A stretch of DNA of 14,311 nucleotides from Spirochaetales bacterium (GTDB lineage Bacteria; Spirochaetota; Spirochaetia; DSM-27196; SKKC01). The DNA lies in NCBI GenBank assembly GCA_007121695.1, contig SKKC01000373.1, forward strand, positions 1 to 14,311, read 5' to 3'. The position numbers and the translations under genes are program-made. The first letter of the stretch is position 1. Every line of letters begins with the position of its first letter. Under the pieces are notes generated by a model. That model saw only the letters and a list, made by a program, of their open reading frames with translations. It made no database searches and was not told where the DNA came from. Shown in pieces: positions 6,126 through 13,091 of the stretch.

Positions 6126-8164
6126 GTGATTTACCGGAAACGCGCACCGAACACGGCGTCTTTCACGTAACCCGCGATGCGGCCGCGTTCGCAGGCCGCC
6201 TGGTTGCGTCGGGCAGTCCGGATGATCTTCCCCGGGCTGAACGCGTATACGACGCGCTTCTGCGGTGCCAGGAGAGACGGCCCGGGCATCCGCACTTCGG
6301 CAACTTCTACTGGATGGTGGAAGATGCAGAGGTCGAAGACCTGAACGCGGTCGAGTTCGTGTTGTCGCATCTGATCGGGACCCTTCGAGCACACGGAGAA
6401 TCCATACAGTCGTATTCGTCCGATCTGTTCGGGCGGCTTGTGCAGGCCGTGCAGGACGGACTCGACGAGATTGCGCGCCTCGACGTGCATCCCGGGTACA
6501 CGAATATTGCCCTGCTCGATATCGCGAACACCTGCCTCGGAGCCGAGTTGCTGGGTGACCCGCAGCGTTTCGAACGGGGGGCACGCAAGCTCTCACTCTG
6601 GCTTGGTTTCACGATGCGAAGCGGTCACGTCCCGGAGTATAACAGCCCGACCTACATTCCGGTGTCGGTTGACGCGCTTACACGGCTTGCTGCGGGCGTA
6701 AAAGACCCGACCGTACGGGCCCTTGCGTCCGCTGGTGCCCGAAGGCTCATGCTCAGTGCCGGACTTCGCTACCATGCCCCCGGCGGGCGGTGGGCAGGCC
6801 CGCACGGGAGGGCGTACGCCTCGTCGGTACAGCTTCCGGTGGGGCACAGGGAAGCGCAGATTGCGCGTTCTCTCGCAGACGGACAGCTTCGGTATCTGAA
6901 CGACATTTCTGCCTCCTGGCAGTTTCCCGTACATGTCGGGGAATCTGCTTCAAAGGATCTTGGCTTGCAGCTTTCGACGACACTCTCGCGGTCGTTCACG
7001 CTCGGTACGGCCTCGAAGCCCTTCATGAATCAGAGCAACGTATGTATCGCGTATATCGCGAGCTCTGATGGTCCAGGCACGACCCGCAACCTGCTGTATA
7101 GTCGGTATCTGACGAACGACAAGTGGTTTGGAGACTTCTACCACGACACCGACCGGAGTACCTCCAGGAACCTGCTCGACGAAGGCGAGTTCATAGGTGT
7201 GCAGCACGGTACCACCATGCTCGGGGCCTACGCCCCTGGTACTCTCGAGTCCGTTACGGCTGCAGCTGCAGAAATCATTGTCGCCGAGGCGGATGCCGTC
7301 GACAGGGTCATGGTCGATGGTGCTGTGGTCGAAGACTTTCCTGCCACCGTTGGCCCTGATTCCGTCGTTGGACTTCAGATCGGAAACACCTGCATTGCGA
7401 TTCGCTGTCTTGATCTGACGCCGCTCGGGGCAGACTCGGGGGTATCCGTTGTCCGACGGGGAGGAGCCCTTGCAGTAGAGTTTCTTCAGTACCGCGGCGA
7501 ACGGAAGTCCTTCTGGGAATACCGGAGCATGGGCGGGTTCTACAGGGGAAAACCGTCGATTGCCTTCGCTGCATCGTTTTCCGAGCTGGAAGACTGCGGT
7601 GGACTGGCGGAGCACGTGGCACGACTGAGCCACGCCCCTGCAGAGTCAGAGTCAGCACCGGCAGGCGTGTTTCCGGGGTTCGGCGTCAGGGAATGGAAGC
7701 TGGGTCTTCAGGATCCGTATGACAGCGACAGCACGATCGAGATGACAATTGATCTGTACGCGTGGAAACTGTTGTCGGCTCGGGTGAACGATGTCCCGTT
7801 CGAAACGCCGATGCTCTCGGTGTCCTGCGGGCCTGCCCGCGAGCCTGTCGGCGCTGAAGCAGCCGACGGACATGTAGAGCTTGGCAACCTCACGGCGACA
7901 TACACGGCAGGGTCGGTCTGGATCGTGCGAGGAAGGGGTTCGGACTCCTGGGCATGCGGCTGGGTAAACCCCGAAGCTGCCCCGGGGACGCTCACCGTAC
8001 AGGCGGGAGAACAGGCGTACCGGGTAGAGGGTACGGAGGCCGGATTTCTGTACGTGCACGGCAGCATCGTGGAAGCAGAAATCCGAAACATCGACGACCT
8101 TAGCGCTCCGGAGGGATGCGTGATACGGGAAGTTTCGCTGAGTGAACAGGGAGAAAACGAATGA
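6122..8164 (+). CDS. Uncharacterised 680-residue protein, probable alpha-toroid/beta-sandwich glycan enzyme
   Basis: I do not recognise a named family. The first ~270 residues look helical with repeated hydrophobic heptads, like an alpha/alpha toroid. Distinctive segments are 'HPHFGNFYWMVED' (56-68), 'EDLNAVEFVLSHLI' (72-85), 'HPGYTNIALLDIANTCLG' (123-140), 'GHVPEYNSPTYIPVSVDAL' (168-186) and 'GPHGRAY' (226-232). The HGNF-like stretch, YTN and EYNSPTY motifs are plausible substrate-binding or catalytic positions. From about 290 to 670 the sequence becomes beta-rich, which suits a lyase-type super-sandwich. The size and order resemble heparinase-like lyases, but the heparinase signature motifs are absent. 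No signal peptide or membrane segment is present. The GTG start is backed by AGGGAGG about 7 nt upstream and overlaps the lyase stop by 4 bp; the stop likewise overlaps the next ATG. It therefore probably acts on the same substrate as the lyase, as a second lyase or a glycoside hydrolase. Confidence 0.75.
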   Translation: MSDLPETRTEHGVFHVTRDAAAFAGRLVASGSPDDLPRAERVYDALLRCQERRPGHPHFGNFYWMVEDAEVEDLNAVEFVLSHLIGTLRAHGESIQSYSSDLFGRLVQAVQDGLDEIARLDVHPGYTNIALLDIANTCLGAELLGDPQRFERGARKLSLWLGFTMRSGHVPEYNSPTYIPVSVDALTRLAAGVKDPTVRALASAGARRLMLSAGLRYHAPGGRWAGPHGRAYASSVQLPVGHREAQIARSLADGQLRYLNDISASWQFPVHVGESASKDLGLQLSTTLSRSFTLGTASKPFMNQSNVCIAYIASSDGPGTTRNLLYSRYLTNDKWFGDFYHDTDRSTSRNLLDEGEFIGVQHGTTMLGAYAPGTLESVTAAAAEIIVAEADAVDRVMVDGAVVEDFPATVGPDSVVGLQIGNTCIAIRCLDLTPLGADSGVSVVRRGGALAVEFLQYRGERKSFWEYRSMGGFYRGKPSIAFAASFSELEDCGGLAEHVARLSHAPAESESAPAGVFPGFGVREWKLGLQDPYDSDSTIEMTIDLYAWKLLSARVNDVPFETPMLSVSCGPAREPVGAEAADGHVELGNLTATYTAGSVWIVRGRGSDSWACGWVNPEAAPGTLTVQAGEQAYRVEGTEAGFLYVHGSIVEAEIRNIDDLSAPEGCVIREVSLSEQGENE

Positions 8165-8961
8165 CCGCGACCATAATGAGTTTTAATCTGCGCTACAATA
8201 ACCCGAACGACGGCAGGTATGCCTGGCCGAATCGGAAAACGGCGATACGGGACGTAATTTCCGCCCATAACCCCGACGTACTGTGCACTCAGGAAGGCCT
8301 CGAGGACATGCTCGAGGAGATCAGTCGGGCGTTTCCAGCATATGATCGCTTTGGACACGGTCGCATGGCCGACGGAAGCGACGAGCACGTGGCGATTTTC
8401 GTGAACACGTCCCGGCTGCGGGTACGGGCTCACGGGCAGTTCTGGATCTCGCCGGAACCGGAGGTTCCCGGCAGCAGAGCGTGGGATACGCTGTTTCCTC
8501 GTATCTGCACCTGGTGTGTCGTTGAAGCGCACGAGTCCGGGGAACTCCTTGCGGTCTTTAACGTGCATCTGGACAACCGCCAGGTGCTGGCCAGGCAGGA
8601 GGGCGCGCGGCTTCTGTGCGATATGATGCCCCGAATCGCTCTCGAACACGACGTTCCCCCGGGAGCGGTGATCCTGTGCGGAGACTTTAACGCGTACCCC
8701 GATACGCCGGAGGTGCAGCTGTTTTGCGACGTGTCATCGGTCGAAACCGGCGCGTACACGATGTTTGGCTGTGACGAGATCAGCCTCGGAACATATCATG
8801 GTTTTCGAGGGGTCCCTGCTCCAGCTCCGATAGACTACATTCTGAACGGTGCTGCAGTAACGGTACACAGCCGAACCGTCGATCAGAAGCAGTACGACGA
8901 TACCTGGCCGTCCGACCACTTTCCCGTTATTGCCGAAATTTCCGTTTCAGGACAGGGATAG
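8161..8961 (+). CDS. Endonuclease/exonuclease/phosphatase-fold metal hydrolase
   Basis: This 266-residue protein is a full-length, single-domain member of the EEP (DNase I-like) fold. Members hydrolyse phosphoester or phosphodiester bonds in nucleic acids, inositol phosphates or other small molecules. The Mg-site residues are all visible: Asn9 in 'MSFNLRYNN', Glu45 in 'LCTQEG', His136 in 'FNVHLDN', Asp175 and Asn177 in 'CGDFNAYPDTPE', and the terminal Asp252-His253 in 'WPSDHFPV'; Asp225 in 'PIDYIL' is also typical. No signal peptide is present. It is the last gene of the coupled unit, starts within the previous stop (ATGA) and has a GGGAGA ribosome binding site. Similar EEP proteins are often found beside sugar catabolism genes with unknown function. 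A DNA-repair role is unlikely here. A phosphorylated sugar or glycan is a more natural guess from context, though unproven. The 3' end overlaps the convergent hydrolase by 15 bp. Confidence 0.9.
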   Translation: MTATIMSFNLRYNNPNDGRYAWPNRKTAIRDVISAHNPDVLCTQEGLEDMLEEISRAFPAYDRFGHGRMADGSDEHVAIFVNTSRLRVRAHGQFWISPEPEVPGSRAWDTLFPRICTWCVVEAHESGELLAVFNVHLDNRQVLARQEGARLLCDMMPRIALEHDVPPGAVILCGDFNAYPDTPEVQLFCDVSSVETGAYTMFGCDEISLGTYHGFRGVPAPAPIDYILNGAAVTVHSRTVDQKQYDDTWPSDHFPVIAEISVSGQG

Positions 8962-9855
8962 TTCGGTGCCGATACGCAGTCCGTCCCAGGCGGTGCGAAT
9001 CGGATAGCCGCTTTTCGAGAAGAAAGAGTCCATCTGTGCGTGCGTCCAGCCCTGATCGGGATTAATATGGGTGGCGTATATGCTGCTGTGGGACGCGAGG
9101 CAGCCAGCCTGGTCGAGGCGCTCAATCAGGCGGACCAGGCTGTGGCAATCCAGGTGTCCGGTTGGACGCGAGCCGCGATCGGTTCGCGCGCCGAAGGTAC
9201 AGTCGAGAACGATCAGATCAAGACGGGTGTTGCTCAGGAACTCGATGGTTTCCTCCGCGTAAAACCCGGTATCAACCCCATAGAGCAGTCGAAACCCGCC
9301 TGGGAGCTCCATGACGTAGTTCATGGCTACATCGGTTCGAACCCGGCCGGTATGGGTGCCGGGTATGGCGCAGACCTGCATGTCGCCCACGGTGTACATC
9401 TCCCGGAACTCCATGACATGAAAACTGATCTGCGGTTCGAGGCTGGTACGCAGGTCTCTCAGCTGCCCGTCGTCAGGAGCGACGAGGGTCTGTGCGTAAT
9501 GTCGCGTCCGAAGCGTCCAGTCCAGCGCCGGTGCGCTCAGGTATACGCGCAGCTGTTTCCGGTCGTGGTCAGCGGCGTCCTGTTTCTGCAGAACGCCATC
9601 GAGGTACCAGTGATCGCTATGCGTATGGCTCACAAATAGATGCTCGAGCGCGTCCCAGCTCTGTTTCTCGCGCTGAAGTTGATACCACGCGTCGGGTCCG
9701 GCATCGATCTGGTGCTTCGTGCCGACTCTGAGAGACGACCGCGACCGGACATCACGGGGGTCGGATACGGAAGAGGCCATGCGCGGAGAGTACGCTGCCG
9801 GAGCCCCCTGAGCGGCTCCGGTGCCAAGAAAAACGATGTTGTCAGGCTTGTCCAT
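8947..9855 (-). CDS. PhnP-like metallo-beta-lactamase-fold hydrolase
   Basis: This 302-residue protein has the metallo-beta-lactamase fold of the PhnP/RNase Z branch, whose members are mainly phosphodiesterases. The opening 'IVFLGTGAAQGAP' (7-19) is characteristic of this branch. The di-metal motif HxHxDH is intact as 'SHTHSDHW' (His77, His79, Asp81, His82). Further likely ligands are His168 ('GTHTG'), Asp195 ('GVDTGF') and His263 ('ATHINPDQ'). True PhnP binds a structural zinc through a cysteine cluster early in the chain. Here the matching stretch (about 24-42) has no cysteine, so cyclic ribose-phosphate activity should not be assumed. The ATG follows AGGAG at 8 nt. The gene is divergent from the transporter operon and convergent with the EEP hydrolase gene. 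Its job in the locus is unknown; hydrolysis of a phosphodiester or lactone-like sugar derivative is possible. Confidence 0.88.
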   Translation of the reverse strand: MDKPDNIVFLGTGAAQGAPAAYSPRMASSVSDPRDVRSRSSLRVGTKHQIDAGPDAWYQLQREKQSWDALEHLFVSHTHSDHWYLDGVLQKQDAADHDRKQLRVYLSAPALDWTLRTRHYAQTLVAPDDGQLRDLRTSLEPQISFHVMEFREMYTVGDMQVCAIPGTHTGRVRTDVAMNYVMELPGGFRLLYGVDTGFYAEETIEFLSNTRLDLIVLDCTFGARTDRGSRPTGHLDCHSLVRLIERLDQAGCLASHSSIYATHINPDQGWTHAQMDSFFSKSGYPIRTAWDGLRIGTELSLS

Positions 9856-9877
9856 GTGCCGATCTCCTGCAATTAAA

Positions 9878-9902
9878 CGAAACTAACCGAAAGCTCACGA
9901 AA
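9878..9902. repeat. Three CGAAA repeats at exact 10-bp spacing
   Basis: CGAAA occurs at 9878-9882, 9888-9892 and 9898-9902. The base before the CG is A, C and A. The copies sit one helical turn apart and the A-runs are in phase, so the stretch could be bent or could bind a protein cooperatively. It lies between the hydrolase ribosome binding site and the TTGACA at 9909. Confidence 0.45.
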
Positions 9903-10001
9903 AAAATATTGACAGAAACGGAAATACCCCTGAATCTGACAGTACACGCTTCGAACATATTGAACGCTGTTTCACGTTCTTGTTCAAGTAGACAAGTCGG
10001 G

Positions 10002-10020
10002 GATCAACCGGATGTTGATC
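10002..10020. promoter_or_regulatory. Operator-like palindrome GATCAAC-N5-GTTGATC
   Basis: Two perfect 7-bp arms, GATCAAC (10002-10008) and GTTGATC (10014-10020), flank CGGAT. The site ends 32 bp before the start codon of the binding protein. Such a site suits a dimeric repressor near or just after the transcription start. The arms could alternatively form a small hairpin in the leader RNA, but no T-run follows, so it is not a terminator. Confidence 0.5.
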
Positions 10021-10052
10021 TGTCCATGACCACTTTATAAGGAGGTGCGTCA

Positions 10053-11990
10053 ATGAATGTACGACGTATCGCTCTGGTGCTCATGACGCTGTTGCTGAGC
10101 GCGACAGTATTGTGGGCAGGCGGAAGGACCGAACAGGCTCCTGCCGCTGCGGATGAGGACTTCCTCTCTCAAATGGAAGCACCAATGCTCGCCGAGATGG
10201 TAGCTCGTGATGAGCTGCCCCCGGTCGAGGATCGTTTGCCGAGTCCGGACCACCGGGCAGTTATCGAGCCATACGAAGAGCTTGGTCGCTACGGTCTGTC
10301 CTGGAGGACCATGTATCGCGGTCCTGGTGACTGGCCGTGGTTCACGCGTACCGTCGGTCACGAGCAGCTTGTGCAGTGGAACCGGGCCTGGGACCAGCTC
10401 GAGCCTGGTATTGCCCGCGATTGGGAAATTCGCGATGGCGGACGTACCTACGTGTTCCACCTCCGCGAAGGCATGAAATGGCACGACGGGGCCGACTTTA
10501 CCGCGCGTGACTTCCGTTTCTGGTACGACAACGTCGTGACCCACCCTGACATTATTCTCGCATGGCCCGGGTTCTTCTACACCGACGGAAACCTGTTCGA
10601 ACTCGACACACCCGACGATCAGACCGTTATCTTCCGCTTCAGTGGGATCAATGCATTCTTTCTGCAGGCCGCTGCGTCTGCTGACGGTCGCTGGCTTATT
10701 CCCCACGCGGAACACTACTTCAGCGAGTTTCACGGTGATCTGAACTCGAATGCCGACTCCATCGCACGCTCTGCCGGCTACGCGGATTGGGTTGAGTACT
10801 ACGAGTTCCTTGGAGACCAGTGGTGGGATAATCCCGATCGGCCGAGTCTCTACGCGTGGACGCCCCGTGTCGGCGTAGGCGATGCAACCGAGCGCTGGGT
10901 ACTCGACCGTAATCCGTACTACTGGAAAGTCGATACCGCGGGACGACAGCTTCCCTATCTGGACCAGGTTGTCATGGACAACATTCCGGACAACGATGTG
11001 CGACTGCTTCGCATAACGTCCGGCCAGGTTGACCTGCATTCCCGTTCAATGGGCGGTGACACGAACCTGCCGATCTACCGGGAGAATGCGGAACGTGGTA
11101 ACTACCGCATCTTCGAACTGGACCGCAGCGACACCAACGTGCACGCCATTGCGTTTAACCAGACCGTACAGGATCCCGTTCTTCGCGAAATCTTCGGCCA
11201 GCGTGACTTCCGTGTAGCCATGTCGCTCGCGATTAACCGTCAGGAAATCAACGAGCTGCTGTACTTCGGTCGCACCGAACCTCACCAGCATGGCCCCCGC
11301 CCCGAGATGCCCTTCTACAACGAAAGGCTTGGCAAGCAGTACACCGAGTACGACCCTGCCGAGGCGAATCGCCTGCTCGACGGACTGGGCTATACCCGTG
11401 GCAATGACGGCTGGCGCCGTGGACCGGATGGAAACATCATCAATATTACCATTGACTCCCACAGTGGCCAGGACGAACTGGAACTCGTCGAACAGTACTG
11501 GGAAGCCGTTGGTATTCAGACGAACCTCAACATTATCGAGCGGTCGTTCATGACCGAACGGTACCTGAACAACCAGCACGAAGTAGGTCGCTATTTCGGC
11601 GGCCCGGGCCTTATCGACTGGTTCCTCGATTCCCGCCACGAAGTTCCCACACACTGGGAGTCCATATTCGCAGTGCCCTGGGCAAACTGGTACAGCGGCG
11701 CGTCAGGCCCGTCCGAAGAGCCTCCTGCCGACGTTCAGGAGATGCAGAATATCTGGACGCAGATACAGCTCGAACCCGACCTGAATCGCCAGATTGAAAT
11801 GGCCGGTCCGTTGCTGGAAATGGTAGCCGACCGCTTCGACGTACTGGGTCTTCTATTGACGCCTCCGAGTTACGGTATCGTACGCAACGACTTCCGTAAC
11901 TTCCCGGATCGTCAGTTCAACACCGGTGGCTCGTACAACGACCCGGGTCCGGCACGTCCCGAACAGTTCTTTACCACGCGCCCTCGCTGA
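10053..11990 (+). CDS. Family-5 ABC transporter substrate-binding protein
   Basis: This 645-residue exported protein captures the substrate outside the membrane for the two permeases downstream. Residues 1-22 form a signal peptide (basic start, hydrophobic core, 'VLWA' then 'GGRTEQ'). No lipobox cysteine is present, so release by signal peptidase I is expected, as in many spirochaetal binding proteins. The SBP_bac_5 signature is clear: 'GRTYVFHLREGMKWHDGADF' begins at 130 and 'TARDFRFWYDN' follows (150-160). Other family features are 'RNPYYWKVD' (286-294), 'AMSLAINRQEINELLYFG' (389-406) and 'YDPAEANRLLDGLGY' (433-447). It is longer than typical peptide-binding members (~520-560), as is often seen in family-5 proteins tied to oligosaccharide uptake. 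AAGGAGG at 10039-10045 gives a strong ribosome binding site. With a lyase cluster next door, a large oligosaccharide is a likelier cargo than peptide, though this is inferred. Confidence 0.93.
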   Translation: MNVRRIALVLMTLLLSATVLWAGGRTEQAPAAADEDFLSQMEAPMLAEMVARDELPPVEDRLPSPDHRAVIEPYEELGRYGLSWRTMYRGPGDWPWFTRTVGHEQLVQWNRAWDQLEPGIARDWEIRDGGRTYVFHLREGMKWHDGADFTARDFRFWYDNVVTHPDIILAWPGFFYTDGNLFELDTPDDQTVIFRFSGINAFFLQAAASADGRWLIPHAEHYFSEFHGDLNSNADSIARSAGYADWVEYYEFLGDQWWDNPDRPSLYAWTPRVGVGDATERWVLDRNPYYWKVDTAGRQLPYLDQVVMDNIPDNDVRLLRITSGQVDLHSRSMGGDTNLPIYRENAERGNYRIFELDRSDTNVHAIAFNQTVQDPVLREIFGQRDFRVAMSLAINRQEINELLYFGRTEPHQHGPRPEMPFYNERLGKQYTEYDPAEANRLLDGLGYTRGNDGWRRGPDGNIINITIDSHSGQDELELVEQYWEAVGIQTNLNIIERSFMTERYLNNQHEVGRYFGGPGLIDWFLDSRHEVPTHWESIFAVPWANWYSGASGPSEEPPADVQEMQNIWTQIQLEPDLNRQIEMAGPLLEMVADRFDVLGLLLTPPSYGIVRNDFRNFPDRQFNTGGSYNDPGPARPEQFFTTRPR

Positions 11991-12016
11991 TAGACGTCGG
12001 CAAGACGGTATACAAT

Positions 12017-12054
12017 GGCAGCCCCGACTCGCCGGGGCTGCCGCTTTCTGTTTT
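12017..12054 (+). terminator. Intercistronic stem-loop after the binding-protein gene
   Basis: GGCAGCCCCG (12017-12026) and CGGGGCTGCC (12033-12042) form a perfect 10-bp GC-rich stem with a 6-nt loop. It is followed by the T-rich stretch 'gctttctgtttt' to 12054. It lies between the binding-protein stop and the permease ribosome binding site. It is probably a partial terminator or a 3' block that protects upstream mRNA, raising binding-protein output over the permeases, as known for other ABC importer operons. The T-run is interrupted, so termination is unlikely to be complete. Confidence 0.75.
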
Positions 12055-12072
12055 CGAAGGAGGACGACTTCA

Positions 12073-13062
12073 GTGCTGACCTATATTGTGCGACGAGTGC
12101 TGTACATGATTCCGACCGTATTTCTGATCTCGGTCGTCGCGTTTATCGTTATAAATCTGCCGCCGGGCGACTATCTTACGTCCATGGTCGCGCAGCAGAT
12201 GGAAGAGGGCGACGCAGCTGCCGCGCAGGCGCAGGCAGAGAGACTTCGTGAGCGCTACGGGCTTGGCGAACCGGTCATTACCCAGTACTGGCGATGGATC
12301 TCGGGCATTGTGCTTCGAGGCGATTTCGGCCATTCCTTCGAATGGAGGCGTCCGGTCAGTACGCTGATATGGACCCGACTCGCGTTAACCTTCGTTCTGT
12401 CGTTGACGACGACATTATTTATATGGATTGTGGCTATTCCAATAGGCATATATTCGGCCGTGAAGCAGTATTCAATCGGCGATTATGTGGCTACGACAGT
12501 CGGGTTTATCGGACTGGCCATTCCCAACTTTCTGCTCGCTCTTATTTTCATGTATATCGGGTTTTCCGTGTTCGGACAGAACGTCGGCGGACTGTATTCG
12601 CCGGAGTACATAGGGGAGCCGTGGACCCTCGACAAGATTCTGAACATGCTGACGCACCTGTGGATTCCGGTCATTGTGCTGGGAACCGCAGGTACGGCAG
12701 GTCTGATCCGCACCATGCGGGCAAATCTCCTCGACGAACTCCGCAAGCCCTACGTCGTGACGGCACGATCCAAAGGCCTTACGGAGCGGAAAGTAATCAT
12801 GAAGTATCCCGTGCGTATCGCCATGAACTTTTTCGTGAGTGCGCAGTCCAATATCCTGGTGTCGCTCATTTCCGGAGCCACCATCGTGTCTGTGGTATTG
12901 AATCTGCCGACTACCGGACCTCTGCTCCTTGGCGCACTCATGGCTCAGGACATGTACCTTGCGGCAACGTTTATTCTGCTCTTAAGCACTCTGAATGTTA
13001 TCAGTACGCTTATATCCGACATAGTTCTCGCGTGGCTTGATCCCCGCATTCGCTATGCATAA
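12073..13062 (+). CDS. ABC transporter permease, DppB/OppB type
   Basis: This 329-residue inner-membrane protein is one half of the translocation channel. It opens with the family's 'LTYIVRRVLYMIPTVFLISVV', followed by 'LPPGDYL' (29-35). About six membrane helices are expected (roughly 9-29, 101-130, 140-165, 195-212, 255-280 and 298-320). The cytoplasmic coupling loop that contacts the ATPase is visible as 'LRKPYVVTARSKGLTERKVI' (223-242). I chose GTG at 12073 because AAGGAGG lies 9 nt before it and the protein then starts exactly at the family N-terminus. The upstream ATG at 11926 would lie inside the binding-protein gene and add 49 unlike residues. Close ribosome binding sites link it to the second permease, whose start is 29 bp beyond its stop. 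Confidence 0.93.
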   Translation: MLTYIVRRVLYMIPTVFLISVVAFIVINLPPGDYLTSMVAQQMEEGDAAAAQAQAERLRERYGLGEPVITQYWRWISGIVLRGDFGHSFEWRRPVSTLIWTRLALTFVLSLTTTLFIWIVAIPIGIYSAVKQYSIGDYVATTVGFIGLAIPNFLLALIFMYIGFSVFGQNVGGLYSPEYIGEPWTLDKILNMLTHLWIPVIVLGTAGTAGLIRTMRANLLDELRKPYVVTARSKGLTERKVIMKYPVRIAMNFFVSAQSNILVSLISGATIVSVVLNLPTTGPLLLGALMAQDMYLAATFILLLSTLNVISTLISDIVLAWLDPRIRYA

Positions 13063-13091
13063 TCACTCGACCAACGCGACAGGAGAAACCA

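Larger units (their letters stand above)
9856..10052. promoter_or_regulatory. Divergent control region of the transporter operon
   Basis: This 197-bp gap lies between the divergent PhnP-like hydrolase and ABC transporter genes. On the hydrolase side is its AGGAG ribosome binding site, then three phased CGAAA copies (9878-9902). A TTGACA lies at 9909-9914 on the plus strand, but no good -10 box follows at normal spacing. Further right are 6-bp inverted arms TTGAAC (9960-9965) and GTTCAA (9982-9987), the palindrome at 10002-10020, and the AAGGAGG ribosome binding site of the binding protein at 10039-10045. No reading frame of note was seen. Regulation by substrate is likely but the regulator is not in this window. 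Confidence 0.55.

Noticed and set aside
7708..8649. Minus-strand open frame of 313 codons
   Set aside because: It spans the junction of two well-supported plus-strand genes, and its translation has no recognisable domain.
9909..9937. Standard promoter built on TTGACA at 9909-9914
   Set aside because: No acceptable -10 box occurs at 15-19 bp spacing; the best candidates match TATAAT at only two or three positions. It is noted in the region but not called as a promoter.
10050..11039. Minus-strand open frame of 329 codons
   Set aside because: It is antisense to the well-supported binding-protein gene and covers its start. The translation resembles no family, and long shadow frames are common in GC-rich genes.
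11926..12072. Longer start (ATG at 11926) for the DppB-type permease
   Set aside because: It would begin inside the binding-protein gene and cross the hairpin. GTG at 12073 has AAGGAGG upstream and matches the family N-terminus.
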